Below, in pieces: positions 7,632 through 14,263 of a stretch of 27,112 nucleotides of DNA. The stretch is taken from IMG/VR virus record IMGVR_UViG_3300006990_000125, positions 1 through 27,112 of that record; one strand, 5' to 3'. The position numbers and the translations under genes are program-made. This stretch comes from a virus. Every line of letters starts with the position of its first letter. Position 1 is the stretch's first letter. Below the pieces are notes generated by a model. It did no database searches. It was not told the DNA's origin and was given only the letters and a program-made list of their open reading frames with translations.

Positions 7632-8350
7632 TGGCATTCGAGATAGACACATTAAAAGCCGAGATTAGTCAAGGCAGTGGAATGGCTATTGGTAATCTGT
7701 ATCATGTTCAGTTACCTACCTTCACTGCTCAGAATCTTGACATTACGGTTCCTTCGATGAGTCTGCTATGTAAAGCGGCTACACTTCCCGGCAGACAAAT
7801 TCTGTCAGCAGATAAACAGATGGGTATCTACAACACAAAGATTGCATATGGCTTTGCGGCTGAAGATGTAACTCTTACGTTCTATGCTCTGAATGACTTT
7901 GAGATTCGTAAATATTTTGAAGTGTGGCAAGCCGCCGCAGTCAATCATCTGACTGGCGAAGTAGGCTATCTAGACGAGTATACAGCACCGGTTACAATTA
8001 GTCATTTGAAGAAAGAGGTCGCGTTTCCTATCTTCAAAAAGAAATTGTTTGATACTTCAAAGGTACCTGCTTTCATTCGTGGTAGATTACCACGCATCGG
8101 TCCTCTCGACTTAGCACAAGGTGAGTTTGACCTTGACTTATTTGCGGGCGGTGGAATCACTTATTCTTTGACACTAAATAAAGCGTATCCGACGACACTA
8201 CAAGCGATTGAGTTGGGAAATGAGGGACAACTGTTAGAGATTACAGTTCAGTTGTCTTATAAAAATTGGGAGAGTAAAACAAAAGGAAGACCAAGTCTCA
8301 CAGAAGAGATTACGGGAAGTCTTCTTGGCGAGTTGCTCGGCAGATTATAA
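7631..8350 (+). CDS. 54: Tail tube-fold protein, probably baseplate tube initiator gp54
   Basis: The 239-aa product has the gp19-like tube fold signature. NLYHVQLPTF and SLLCKAATLPGRQIL correspond to the T4 gp19 segment with CKATALP; DVTLTFYALNDFEIRKYFEVWQ is followed by a closing strand LLEITVQLSYKNWES. It is longer than tail tube gp19 (163 aa) because of an insert at about residues 120-185 (DTSKVPAFIRGRLPRIG, DLDLFAGGG), and single-copy placement beside the hub assembly genes favours gp54, which starts the tube on the baseplate. A second gp19-type tube protein cannot be excluded. The N terminus overlaps the upstream stop by one base. Confidence 0.68.
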   Translation: MAFEIDTLKAEISQGSGMAIGNLYHVQLPTFTAQNLDITVPSMSLLCKAATLPGRQILSADKQMGIYNTKIAYGFAAEDVTLTFYALNDFEIRKYFEVWQAAAVNHLTGEVGYLDEYTAPVTISHLKKEVAFPIFKKKLFDTSKVPAFIRGRLPRIGPLDLAQGEFDLDLFAGGGITYSLTLNKAYPTTLQAIELGNEGQLLEITVQLSYKNWESKTKGRPSLTEEITGSLLGELLGRL

Positions 8351-8362
8351 TTGGAGTAAATT

Positions 8363-9067
8363 ATGGCATTACCAAAGTTAAATGAAAATTTAAAATATGA
8401 AATGACTGTCCCTTCGTCTGAAAGGGCAGTTACCTATAGACCTTATCTGGTCAAAGAAGAGAAAATTCTTTTACAAGCGTTTGAGTCACAAGACCAGAAA
8501 CTTGCTATGAGAGCAATGGTCGACACGATTGTGGCGTGTGTAAATGAACCGATTAGTTCAACTGACTTATCGACATTTGATGTTGAATATATGTTTACAC
8601 AAATTCGTGCAAAGTCAGTAGGTGAAAAATCACAACTAGAGTTCAAGTGTGAGAAGTGTGAAGAGATGACTCCAGTGTCAATTGACTTGACATCTATTCA
8701 GATTGAAAAAAGTGATGTGAGTAATATCATTGAGGTTACTGATAACATTAACATCGAGATGAGATATCCAACATATGATAGTTTTGTCAAGAACTTTAAA
8801 GAAGGTATGAGCGAGTCCGAGTTTGGTTTTCTTATGCTCGAAGATTGTATTGTAGCAGTCATGACAGAAGACGAGCGATTTCTTGCATCTGATGTGAGCA
8901 ACAAAGAATTGAATGACTTTATCAACTCAATGACAAATGCTCAGTTTGAAAAAGTAGGAGAGTTCTTGAGAACTGTTCCTGTAATGAAAAAAGAAGTTGA
9001 GTTTACATGTGCGTCCTGTCAGCACGAAAATACAATTACGCTAGAAGGACTCCAAGATTTTTTTTAG
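8363..9067 (+). CDS. 26: Baseplate hub protein gp26 / tail assembly chaperone, zero-frame product
   Basis: The 234-aa product belongs to the T4 baseplate gp26 family (MALPKLNENLKYEMTVPS, VKEEKILLQAFESQD, AMRAMVDTIVACV, LSTFDVEYMFTQIRAKSVGE). It has two CxxC pairs (CEKC near 95, CASC near 216), a likely zinc ribbon. The start is set by GGAG at 8352-8355. The reading frame ends D-F-F-stop on a run of eight T at 9058-9065, immediately followed by an open -1 frame with a conserved-looking domain (see 9064-9252). In T4, gp26 and gp51 assist hub assembly; here the gene directly precedes the tape measure, the position of tail assembly chaperones in other tailed phages. Confidence 0.85.
   Translation: MALPKLNENLKYEMTVPSSERAVTYRPYLVKEEKILLQAFESQDQKLAMRAMVDTIVACVNEPISSTDLSTFDVEYMFTQIRAKSVGEKSQLEFKCEKCEEMTPVSIDLTSIQIEKSDVSNIIEVTDNINIEMRYPTYDSFVKNFKEGMSESEFGFLMLEDCIVAVMTEDERFLASDVSNKELNDFINSMTNAQFEKVGEFLRTVPVMKKEVEFTCASCQHENTITLEGLQDFF
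9058..9064 (+). promoter_or_regulatory. Probable -1 ribosomal frameshift site (T TTT TTT)
   Basis: In the gp26 frame the codons are GAT TTT TTT TAG. The heptamer T TTT TTT allows both P- and A-site tRNAs to re-pair after slipping back one base. The next zero-frame codon is a stop, which slows the ribosome. An SD-like AGAAGGA lies 8 nt upstream (9043-9049), similar to the stimulator in E. coli dnaX. I see no strong downstream hairpin. Confidence 0.75.
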
Positions 9068-9252
9068 TATGCCTCTCACATGATACATTGGTCAATCACT
9101 TTAAGACCAACTTCGCGTTGATGCAACACTTTAATTATTCATTGTATGATATAGAGACAATGATGCCGTGGGAAAGAGAGATATACTTAGTATTATTACA
9201 AGAATATCTTAAAGAACGAGAAGAAGAAGCCAGAAGACAAGAAATGGGATAA
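9064..9252 (+). CDS. -1 frame extension of gp26 (gp51/GT-like chaperone domain)
   Basis: After a -1 shift at 9058-9064 translation would continue for 62 codons, making a 296-aa fusion. The extension reads LVCLSHDTLVNHFKTNFALM then QHFNYSLYDIETMMPWERE and a charged C-terminal helix. SHD-L, NF-LMQ, a SL-dIE-MMPWERE-IY segment and a terminal EEEARR helix resemble the second domain of tail assembly chaperones and gp51-type proteins of marine T4-like phages. No plausible independent start exists: the only upstream ATG (9007) would translate the gp26 zinc-ribbon region in a nonsense frame. The stop is 3 nt before the tape measure ATG. Confidence 0.72.
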   Translation, partial: LVCLSHDTLVNHFKTNFALMQHFNYSLYDIETMMPWEREIYLVLLQEYLKEREEEARRQEMG

Positions 9253-9255
9253 CCA

Positions 9256-10875
9256 ATGGCCGAAGCAACAATAGGACATCTAATCGAAGAATTGAAAATG
9301 TCTACTCAGGCGCAGATAAACTTTGCGGGCGAAGATACACGGGAAGTTGTTAATTCTGTTAATAATCTAACCGATGTCTTCACTGATTACTTCAAGATAT
9401 TGAAAGGTCAAGAAGGCGATAAACTCGAAAAAGAGCGTGAAGAGAAGAAGCCAAAGGCCGCTGCCGCAGAACTTCCTAACTTTGGTTCCATGGTTAAAGA
9501 CGCAGGTGGTTTTGGCTTTCTTGGTATTGTCGGTGCTATTGGCGCGGCACTTGCTGGACTTGCTGTAGGCTTTCTTGATGGTATTCGTGATACTTTCAAA
9601 CTCATTACACCTACATTCATAAAGAAATTATTTAGAAGTAAAGTATTTCAACCAGTAATACGATTCTTCGATGCGTTTGGAGATATCTTCCGTAAAGCAG
9701 GAACCGGTCAAATACTGAAAGGTGACACTTTCAAGGTGTTTGGTAGATTTACTGCTACAATGCAGGATATTGCTACAGGGATTACTAAATTTCTTAAACC
9801 ACTTGTAACAGCAAAAGATGCTGTGTTCAATGGTTTTGCTAGAATGGGAAACTTCTTCTCTTCATTAAAGCGACAGTTCAAATTATTCTTTTTAGCCAGT
9901 GGTGTTATTCGTTCTCAGATTAACAATCTGAAAAGTATATTTTCTATATTTGGTTCAACCGCACAAACAGGCGGTAAGATTTTTCAAGGACTGTTCAGCG
10001 TAATTAAACCATTCTTTGGTATATTTGCAAGATTAGGTAAATTTCTTGGCGGTCCAATTACAGTTGCTATATTCGGTATCATTGATTCTTTCATGGGAGC
10101 ATTTCAAGGCTTCAAAGAAGAAGGGTTTCTTGGCGGCATTCTTGGCGCAATTGGTGGTCTTGCTCGTGGTATTATCGGTATGCCTCTTGACTTGTTGAAA
10201 AGTGGTATAAGTTTCATTGCAGGCAAACTTGGATTTGAGAACTTCTCGAATATGCTTGACAGTTTCTCATTCAGTGATATGATTTTTGGTATGTTTATGA
10301 AAGTTGCGAACATAGGCAACGAAATCATCAGTAATCTGTTTGGTGGATTTGAAGATGGTTTTGGCGCTGGTATGAAACAGATGCTCAAAACATTGATGAT
10401 TTATGTTAAGAGAATGTTGTTGTTTCCTGTTGCAATACTGGCTGGTGGTGTTGCGGCACTTGCGGCTGCATTGCCTGGCGGTAAGAGTCCGCTAGAAGCC
10501 TTCAAAGAAACGTTTAGTAAAGTTATTACAGTGGGTGAAGGTTCTGCCCCTACAGCAGTACCTAGTGAACAGACATCTGGCGGCGGCGAAGAAGGTGAAG
10601 TGCCTCAGACGAAAAGAAAAAGAGTTAGTCCACTAGAGTTCAACAAAGCGAGAATTGAACGACTAGAAAGAATGTCACAAAAAGGTGACCTTTCTTCAAG
10701 ACAAGCAGACGAACTTGAGAGAAGAAGAAAAGAAGTCGAGAGAATGGAAAAACAGCAGACTGGTGGTATGACTGCTGTGAATGCTCCTACAACAAACAAC
10801 AATACTACGACCAACAACAATACAACCGCATCAGGTTCTTCGTCAGCAACAGACCGCAAAGCACCCGAAGGATAA
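9256..10875 (+). CDS. 29: Tail length tape measure / baseplate hub protein, gp29-like
   Basis: The 539-aa product is close to T4 gp29 (590 aa), the tape measure that also sits in the hub. An N-terminal charged helix (to about residue 72) is followed by long hydrophobic helices (GFLGIVGAIGAALAGLAVGF, GGILGAIGGLARGIIG, LLFPVAILAGGVAALAAALP) typical of tape measures that may enter the host membrane. Residues about 460-505 form a basic coiled coil (KARIERLERM, ERRRKEVERMEK). The tail of about 25 residues is a low-complexity Asn/Thr/Ser stretch (NNNTTTNNNTT). The upstream gp26 frameshift gene fits the usual chaperone-then-tape-measure order. A terminator begins 3 nt after the stop. Confidence 0.78.
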   Translation: MAEATIGHLIEELKMSTQAQINFAGEDTREVVNSVNNLTDVFTDYFKILKGQEGDKLEKEREEKKPKAAAAELPNFGSMVKDAGGFGFLGIVGAIGAALAGLAVGFLDGIRDTFKLITPTFIKKLFRSKVFQPVIRFFDAFGDIFRKAGTGQILKGDTFKVFGRFTATMQDIATGITKFLKPLVTAKDAVFNGFARMGNFFSSLKRQFKLFFLASGVIRSQINNLKSIFSIFGSTAQTGGKIFQGLFSVIKPFFGIFARLGKFLGGPITVAIFGIIDSFMGAFQGFKEEGFLGGILGAIGGLARGIIGMPLDLLKSGISFIAGKLGFENFSNMLDSFSFSDMIFGMFMKVANIGNEIISNLFGGFEDGFGAGMKQMLKTLMIYVKRMLLFPVAILAGGVAALAAALPGGKSPLEAFKETFSKVITVGEGSAPTAVPSEQTSGGGEEGEVPQTKRKRVSPLEFNKARIERLERMSQKGDLSSRQADELERRRKEVERMEKQQTGGMTAVNAPTTNNNTTTNNNTTASGSSSATDRKAPEG

Positions 10876-10877
10876 AA

Positions 10878-10903
10878 AAAAGGAAGACCGAAGTCTCCCT
10901 TTT
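10878..10903. terminator. Bidirectional intrinsic terminator between the tape measure gene and gp32
   Basis: An 11-bp stem with one mismatch (arms 10878-10888 and 10893-10903) encloses a four-base loop. On the minus strand the hairpin has the very stable cUUCGg tetraloop common in T4 terminators and runs into eight T, so it should end the gp32 transcript. On the plus strand the loop is CGAA and the 3' arm ends CCTTTT, a weaker stop for the late operon. Confidence 0.85.
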
Positions 10904-10926
10904 CCCACATACAGTTTTCTTAGTTT

Positions 10927-10960
10927 CTAATAGGACATCGTATGTGTCTCAACCTATTAG
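10927..10960. repeat. Inverted repeat at the gp32 stop codon
   Basis: CTAATAGG (10927-10934) and CCTATTAG (10953-10960) are perfect 8-bp inverted arms around 18 nt that contain a smaller ACAT-CGT-ATGT hairpin. One arm includes the gp32 TAA stop, followed at once by TAG. No T-run follows, so a role in 3'-end stability of gp32 mRNA is more likely than termination. Confidence 0.55.
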
Positions 10961-11880
10961 TCTTCGGCTGCCAACTTAGCAAAGTATGACAGCGTATCGT
11001 CATCGTCATCTGTCGATGCGATATTTGGCTGAGGTGCAGAAGCAATCACTTCTGGTTCAGCAGTCTTCAGAGGAGCGGACTCAGCAGACTGAGATACTGC
11101 TTCGTTCTTCATAGTAGAACCAGCACCAGTTGCAGAACCTAGAACCGTCTCAAGACGGGCTTTCAATTCTTCGTAAGACTTGTATGAAGAGATATCAGTA
11201 AACTCATTCACATCATGAAGTTGATTGTAAGTTGCTTCGAGTTTTGTCTCATCAGCATCGAACAATGATGTCTGTGCTTTGAACTCAGACTTGTCATAGT
11301 TACGATAGCCAGCAACATTACGAATCTTCAGTTGGAAGTTTGCACCAGCCCAGAAGTCGAACGGATTGATAGGCTCTTCACCAGGAAACTCGGGTTGCAT
11401 TTTATCCATAATCTTGTCAAAGATTTTTTTACCGAAGTCATAAAGAAAGACTTTACCTTCGTTAGCAGGATTAGCAGGGTCGCTTACGACAAGGATGTTA
11501 GCAACATAATGCAAACGGCGCTTCTGTGTGCGGGCTACATCTTTGTCGCTTTCTACACCAGAGTTCCACAAACGAGAGTTGTATTCAGACACAGGGTCAT
11601 TCTCGTTCAGTGTTGTGCGAGACTTTTCAATATACCATTGACCAGTCGGACCTTTGAAGAAGTGGTCAAAGTAACGGATCCAAGGAAGTTCTTGACCTTC
11701 AGCGGCAGGCAGAAAGCGAACCTCTGCATAGCCATTCCCAGACTCATCAACAGATGGCTTCCAGAAACGAGGGTCATCATACTTGTTTTCGGTTTTCTTG
11801 GTACCAGAAACTTCTTGTGCGGCTGACACCAGTTTACTGATATCAGAACCACGATTAGATTTTAGATTTGCAAAAGACAT
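10957..11880 (-). CDS. 32: Single-stranded DNA-binding protein gp32, zinc-less form
   Basis: The 307-aa product matches T4 gp32 (301 aa) across the OB-fold core: GNGYAEVRFLPA, WIRYFDHFFKGPTGQWYIE, DPVSEYNSRLWNSG, LHYVANILVVSDPANPANEG, KVFLYDFGKKIFDKI, PFDFWAGANFQLKI and GYRNYDKSEF. The C terminus is acidic (DDDDD near 292, ending AAED) like the T4 tail that recruits replication proteins. T4 holds a zinc through His64, Cys77, Cys87 and Cys90; here His73 is kept but the whole protein has no cysteine. It coats single-stranded DNA in replication, recombination and repair. Start MSFANLKSNR follows GGAG with good spacing. It has its own sigma70 promoter (11920-11948) and a strong terminator. Confidence 0.96.
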   Translation of the reverse strand: MSFANLKSNRGSDISKLVSAAQEVSGTKKTENKYDDPRFWKPSVDESGNGYAEVRFLPAAEGQELPWIRYFDHFFKGPTGQWYIEKSRTTLNENDPVSEYNSRLWNSGVESDKDVARTQKRRLHYVANILVVSDPANPANEGKVFLYDFGKKIFDKIMDKMQPEFPGEEPINPFDFWAGANFQLKIRNVAGYRNYDKSEFKAQTSLFDADETKLEATYNQLHDVNEFTDISSYKSYEELKARLETVLGSATGAGSTMKNEAVSQSAESAPLKTAEPEVIASAPQPNIASTDDDDDTLSYFAKLAAED

Positions 11881-11919
11881 TTGTATTTCTCCGTATATTT
11901 GCGTTTCGTATATTTTTGT

Positions 11920-11948
11920 ATTGTATCACAACATGATATATTAGTCAA
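11920..11948 (-). promoter_or_regulatory. Sigma70 extended -10 promoter for gp32
   Basis: Minus strand: -35 TTGACT (11943-11948), 17-nt spacer ending TGA, -10 TACAAT (11920-11925). The start is expected near 11913, leaving a leader of about 33 nt with GGAG before the ATG. The -35 overlaps the end of the gp33 gene, so gp32 can be made both from this promoter and by read-through. Confidence 0.8.
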
Positions 11949-12180
11949 GAGGTAATGTGTTACCTTTAGGCAAGAAGTTTAAATTCATTGCCTCTGCTTC
12001 AATCCGCTCTTTGATATTGAGCGAAATGAATTTCTTTACGTCTTCCAACTCTATGCTATTCTCATCACAGAGATGGACGACAGCATCCATATAAGTTAGA
12101 CCCTTAGTTCTAACAGTAGTCTCAATCATTTTTGTAAACTTCTTCTTAGATAGAAAATTATTCTGTGAACTATCCATCAT
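11941..12180 (-). CDS. 33: Late transcription accessory protein gp33
   Basis: The 79-aa product is shorter than T4 gp33 (112 aa) but matches the form in marine T4-like phages: FLSKKKFTKMIETTVRTKGL, TYMDAVVHLCDENSIELEDV, KKFISLNIKERIEAEAMNLN, then FLPKGNTLP. gp33 binds the flap of host RNA polymerase and links it to the gp45 sliding clamp so that gp55 can fire TATAAATA promoters. The ATG overlaps the upstream stop (ATGA) if the first Met is used; a second Met follows at once. Its location in the early block upstream of gp32 is the usual cyanophage arrangement. Confidence 0.85.
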   Translation of the reverse strand: MMDSSQNNFLSKKKFTKMIETTVRTKGLTYMDAVVHLCDENSIELEDVKKFISLNIKERIEAEAMNLNFLPKGNTLPLD

Positions 12181-12440
12181 ACAATTGCATCAAAAGTTTG
12201 TAGACTATTTAGTCGAAAACTACGCCAACCTTCTACGTCAAGGTCATAGACACGAACAGTTTCTTTCTTCTCGTTAGCAACAACCTGAGTAGGTTTTTGT
12301 TCTTCGGGAATGAACTTGTCATTCAGTGTTGCCCGCATATTACGAACTTGACCATCTTTCAATTTAACGAAAGAAAGTTTCACAATACCCTCACGCAATG
12401 TTTGGGTTACATTATCATAATCAAAATTAGTTCCAGTCAT
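12177..12440 (-). CDS. Small SH3-like beta-barrel protein (DUF2693-type)
   Basis: I place the start at the ATG at 12440, seven bases after a GAGG site, giving an 87-aa product beginning MTGTNFDYDNVTQTL. It has the pattern of the phage DUF2693 family: a KLSFVKLKDGQVRNMRATL barrel strand pair, DKFIPEE, a charged linker, and VRVYDLDVEGWRSFRLNSL at the C terminus. Function of the family is unknown; nucleic-acid binding is often presumed. A 49-residue upstream extension is open but reads as the shadow of the preceding small gene. It sits between that gene and gp33 with short overlaps on both sides. Confidence 0.7.
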   Translation of the reverse strand: MTGTNFDYDNVTQTLREGIVKLSFVKLKDGQVRNMRATLNDKFIPEEQKPTQVVANEKKETVRVYDLDVEGWRSFRLNSLQTFDAIV

Positions 12441-12594
12441 CATCAAACCTCGTTGTTTGTCGGTATGTATCACCGAAGTGTTCATTAGCGTATTTAGCCT
12501 CATCAGACCAATACAATTCTTCACGATAGTCTTCGTCATAGTTGCCTTCGAACAGGTCTTCAGCAACTTTCTTTTTACGGCGGTCAATCATCAT
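12427..12594 (-). CDS. Small acidic protein, unknown function
   Basis: The 55-aa product begins MMIDRRKKKVAEDLFEGNYD. A strong AAGGAG site lies five bases before the first ATG at 12594, which forms an ATGA overlap with the upstream gene. The basic N terminus is followed by an acidic, Tyr-rich body (YDEDYREELYWSDEAKY) ending in FDDDWN. I do not recognise the family. It is part of the early operon leading to gp33 and gp32 and lies downstream of the internal promoter at 12772-12800. Confidence 0.6.
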   Translation of the reverse strand: MMIDRRKKKVAEDLFEGNYDEDYREELYWSDEAKYANEHFGDTYRQTTRFDDDWN

Positions 12595-13130
12595 GCACAC
12601 TCCTTCCACCAATCAGGGCTTTCACGATTTGTCCATTTAGCAAATGAACGTTTCTCATTCAAGTAGTAGAAGCGATATGCATCTACTGGGTCTTCGCGTT
12701 TGCAATAGTCAGGCATTGCTTGAGCGAATTTGGTCAATCCCACTTTGGGGATTTTCTTAGGTATGTTGAGTAGTATATCAGATAAACGAGTATCTGTCAA
12801 GTGATATTTTCCATATCTACGAGTATATTCTTTGCAACACTCACGGAAGTGACGATACAACCAGAAGTAGTTCTCGTCGGACTCACGCACCCAAATGTTT
12901 GACGGATGGTTGACATGAGATGCTTTGTAGAGAAAACCATGATAATCAGGATGCGCCCAACGTTTGATTTTGCGACCATTCGCGGTCTTGTCGATATACA
13001 AAGCACCATCAAGCACACGGTGTGCGGTTGACATCAGTTGAGCATACTCAACAATCATCTTGACAATATGCTTGTCGCACATCGCCTGGGCTGCCTTGAT
13101 AGGGTCATTGTCTAAGTGGAAAATATTCAT
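12591..13130 (-). CDS. Conserved phage protein of unknown function (possible DNA glycosylase-like)
   Basis: The 179-aa product has a pattern common in phage genomes: MNIFHLDNDPIKAAQAMCDK, HIVKMIVEYAQLMSTAHRVL, YKASHVNHPSNIWVRES, NYFWLYRHFRECCKEYTRRY and GKYHLTDT. The conserved D-P...CDKH-VKM...E core and NHP motif suggest an enzyme. It has been likened in annotation to pyrimidine dimer DNA glycosylases (Pyr_excise), but I cannot confirm that link. The ATG overlaps the upstream stop (ATGA). A good sigma70 promoter for the following genes lies inside it (12772-12800), and a weaker one lies just upstream (13152-13180). Confidence 0.6.
   Translation of the reverse strand: MNIFHLDNDPIKAAQAMCDKHIVKMIVEYAQLMSTAHRVLDGALYIDKTANGRKIKRWAHPDYHGFLYKASHVNHPSNIWVRESDENYFWLYRHFRECCKEYTRRYGKYHLTDTRLSDILLNIPKKIPKVGLTKFAQAMPDYCKREDPVDAYRFYYLNEKRSFAKWTNRESPDWWKECA
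12772..12800 (-). promoter_or_regulatory. Sigma70 extended -10 promoter inside a coding region
   Basis: Minus strand: -35 TTGACA (12795-12800), 17-nt spacer ending TGA, -10 TATACT (12772-12777). It lies inside the 12591-13130 gene and would transcribe the 55-aa gene, the DUF2693-type gene, gp33 and perhaps gp32. Confidence 0.7.
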
Positions 13131-13390
13131 GCCAAACTCTCAATCTCTGTCAATAAATCAGCGACTTCTTGAAAGGTCAAGTGACCAATCACATCATCAG
13201 CGATAGTTGTATTGTAACACAACTCTCCGTTGATGTCAAGCACTGCCACTTCGAAAAGTCCATCAGTGTTGCCATACGAACTCTGATTACAAATCACAGA
13301 TGCACCATACCCATTATCAAAAGTATATATTTTCTGATATTGATTACGTTTCCGTATCGATACATGTGATACATTACGCTCCGACTGCAT
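13127..13390 (-). CDS. Small protein, unknown function
   Basis: The 87-aa product begins MQSERNVSHVSIRKRNQYQK. I chose the ATG at 13390 because GGAGG lies about nine bases upstream and because longer in-frame starts fall inside the preceding gene. The protein has a basic N terminus, a beta-rich middle (YTFDNGYGASVICNQSSYGN, LFEVAVLDINGELCYNT) and an acidic C-terminal helix (TFQEVADLLTEIESLA). I do not recognise it. The end overlaps the next gene by ATGA. A possible weak promoter of the local type is embedded near its 3' end. Confidence 0.6.
   Translation of the reverse strand: MQSERNVSHVSIRKRNQYQKIYTFDNGYGASVICNQSSYGNTDGLFEVAVLDINGELCYNTTIADDVIGHLTFQEVADLLTEIESLA
13152..13180 (-). promoter_or_regulatory. 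Possible weak sigma70 promoter of the same design
   Basis: Minus strand: TTGACC (13175-13180), 17-nt spacer ending TGA, TTTATT (13152-13157). The -10 matches consensus at only four positions, but spacing and TGn equal those of the stronger promoters nearby. It would serve the 12591-13130 gene. Confidence 0.4.
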
Positions 13391-13622
13391 TGTAGTAACC
13401 CTCCGCTTTGACACGAAACTTCGGTTCGTTTTCAAGTTGTGACACAACATAAAGTTCAGAACCAGTAAACCACGCACACGCATCACGCATGTCATTCAGT
13501 TCGTTTACAGGAATAACTGTATCGATGGGCATCTTCCAGTTATCCATACCATCGGTAAGAACATCAAACTTCTCTTTGAGAACATCAAGACGTTCCTGTG
13601 TTGCAAATGTAAGTAATGCCAT
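13374..13622 (-). CDS. Small protein, unknown function
   Basis: The 82-aa product starts MALLTFATQERLDVLKEKFD and contains a helical N-terminal half and a beta-rich C-terminal half (CAWFTGSELYVVSQLENEPK, VKAEGYYNAVGA). I do not recognise the family. The ATG overlaps the stop of the upstream gene by one base, and the 3' end overlaps the following gene by 17 bases including that gene's ribosome-binding site, so the genes are probably translationally coupled. Confidence 0.6.
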   Translation of the reverse strand: MALLTFATQERLDVLKEKFDVLTDGMDNWKMPIDTVIPVNELNDMRDACAWFTGSELYVVSQLENEPKFRVKAEGYYNAVGA

Positions 13623-13837
13623 TATATCGCCACCTTTACCATCTTCTCGAAGTTCTCCAGAGGAATGTCAATCTCCCAATCGTAGTAACCTTCAATGACA
13701 CAATAGTCACGGCGGTCACTGCCAGGCCCATCTAGAATGCCTTTCAGAGTGACAATCTTCTCTACTTGTTTGCGTGTCTTCAAGCAGAGACCCTCAACGA
13801 TAAACTGTTTTCCAACCATGTTATAAAATTTACTCAT
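13622..13837 (-). CDS. Small protein, unknown function
   Basis: The 71-aa product starts MSKFYNMVGKQFIVEGLCLK and ends PLENFEKMVKVAI. The ATG has a good GAGAGGAA site about seven bases upstream. The sequence reads as a small beta-barrel (KIVTLKGILDG, DYCVIEGYYDWEIDIP) closed by a short helix. I do not recognise it. A sigma70 promoter of the local type lies just upstream (13868-13896), so this gene heads a transcription unit of small early genes. Confidence 0.65.
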   Translation of the reverse strand: MSKFYNMVGKQFIVEGLCLKTRKQVEKIVTLKGILDGPGSDRRDYCVIEGYYDWEIDIPLENFEKMVKVAI

Positions 13838-13852
13838 AATAAAGTTCCTCTC

Positions 13853-14017
13853 TCAATCTGTATTACCATTATTACATACTTCTTCGAAAATGTCAAGCAA
13901 AAACTTTTCATTATTCGAAAGATAATCTTCGTAGGATAGAACAGCGTCTTTGTAACCTTCACGCTCCTCACAGTTTCTTAAATACATTTTGTGACAAAAT
14001 TCATCAAACGTTATCAT
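13853..14017 (-). CDS. Tiny acidic protein, unknown function
   Basis: The 54-aa product starts MITFDEFCHKMYLRNCEERE and ends EEVCNNGNTD. AAGGA lies about seven bases before the ATG. It is helical and acidic with three cysteines. The ATG lies inside the end of the preceding tiny gene in another frame (overlap 14 bases). The last third of the gene doubles as a sigma70 promoter for the next gene. Confidence 0.5.
   Translation of the reverse strand: MITFDEFCHKMYLRNCEEREGYKDAVLSYEDYLSNNEKFLLDIFEEVCNNGNTD
13868..13896 (-). promoter_or_regulatory. Sigma70 extended -10 promoter inside a tiny gene
   Basis: Minus strand: -35 TTGACA (13891-13896), 17-nt spacer ending TGT, -10 AATAAT (13868-13873). The start is expected near 13861, 24 nt before the ATG at 13837. 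Confidence 0.65.
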
Positions 14018-14108
14018 CAGCAAATCCTTTCTTTATTGCTTCCCAGTTTTCAACGCATATCTCACCGATACAATACCTCTCATAATATGTCCACAGTAAA
14101 CTATGCAT
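14004..14108 (-). CDS. Tiny protein, unknown function
   Basis: The 34-aa product starts MHSLLWTYYERYCIGEICVE and ends KKGFADDNV. The ATG overlaps the upstream stop by one base (TAATG), with GAGGTGAAC supplying a ribosome-binding site. It is aromatic-rich with two cysteines. Support is the coupling, the site and its place in a row of similar tiny genes; it is too short for a family call. Confidence 0.4.
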   Translation of the reverse strand: MHSLLWTYYERYCIGEICVENWEAIKKGFADDNV

Positions 14109-14263
14109 TAGTTCACCTCACGGAATTGATATAGGAACATCTCTGCATCACGCAAATGCATGAACCCTTCGATATACGTTTCTTGTTGAAACGGATATAC
14201 CTTGACTTCATACAGACCGTCTTTAGTCTGACCCAAAAATTCTGCCATAGTTTCAGTATGCAT
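14108..14263 (-). CDS. Tiny protein, unknown function
   Basis: The 51-aa product starts MHTETMAEFLGQTKDGLYEV and continues with a beta-strand KVYPFQQETYIEGF and a helix RDAEMFLYQFREVN. GAGAGG lies about ten bases before the ATG at 14263; the in-frame ATG at 14248 (MAEFLGQT) is an alternative without a clear site. The start lies inside the end of the preceding CxxC gene in another frame. The short strand-helix layout suggests a compact single-domain protein. Confidence 0.5.
   Translation of the reverse strand: MHTETMAEFLGQTKDGLYEVKVYPFQQETYIEGFMHLRDAEMFLYQFREVN

Noticed and set aside
9007-9252. Independent 81-codon gene starting at the ATG at 9007
   Set aside because: Its first 18 codons translate the gp26 zinc-ribbon region in a shifted frame and no good ribosome site precedes the ATG; the conserved-looking part begins only after the T run, so a frameshift fits better.
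12177-12587. 136-codon version of the DUF2693-type gene
   Set aside because: The extra N-terminal 49 codons are the other frame of the upstream 55-aa gene; the ATG at 12440 has the ribosome-binding site and the conserved start.
13127-13495. 122-codon version of the 87-aa gene
   Set aside because: The N-terminal extension overlaps the upstream gene entirely and has no ribosome site; GGAGG precedes the ATG at 13390.
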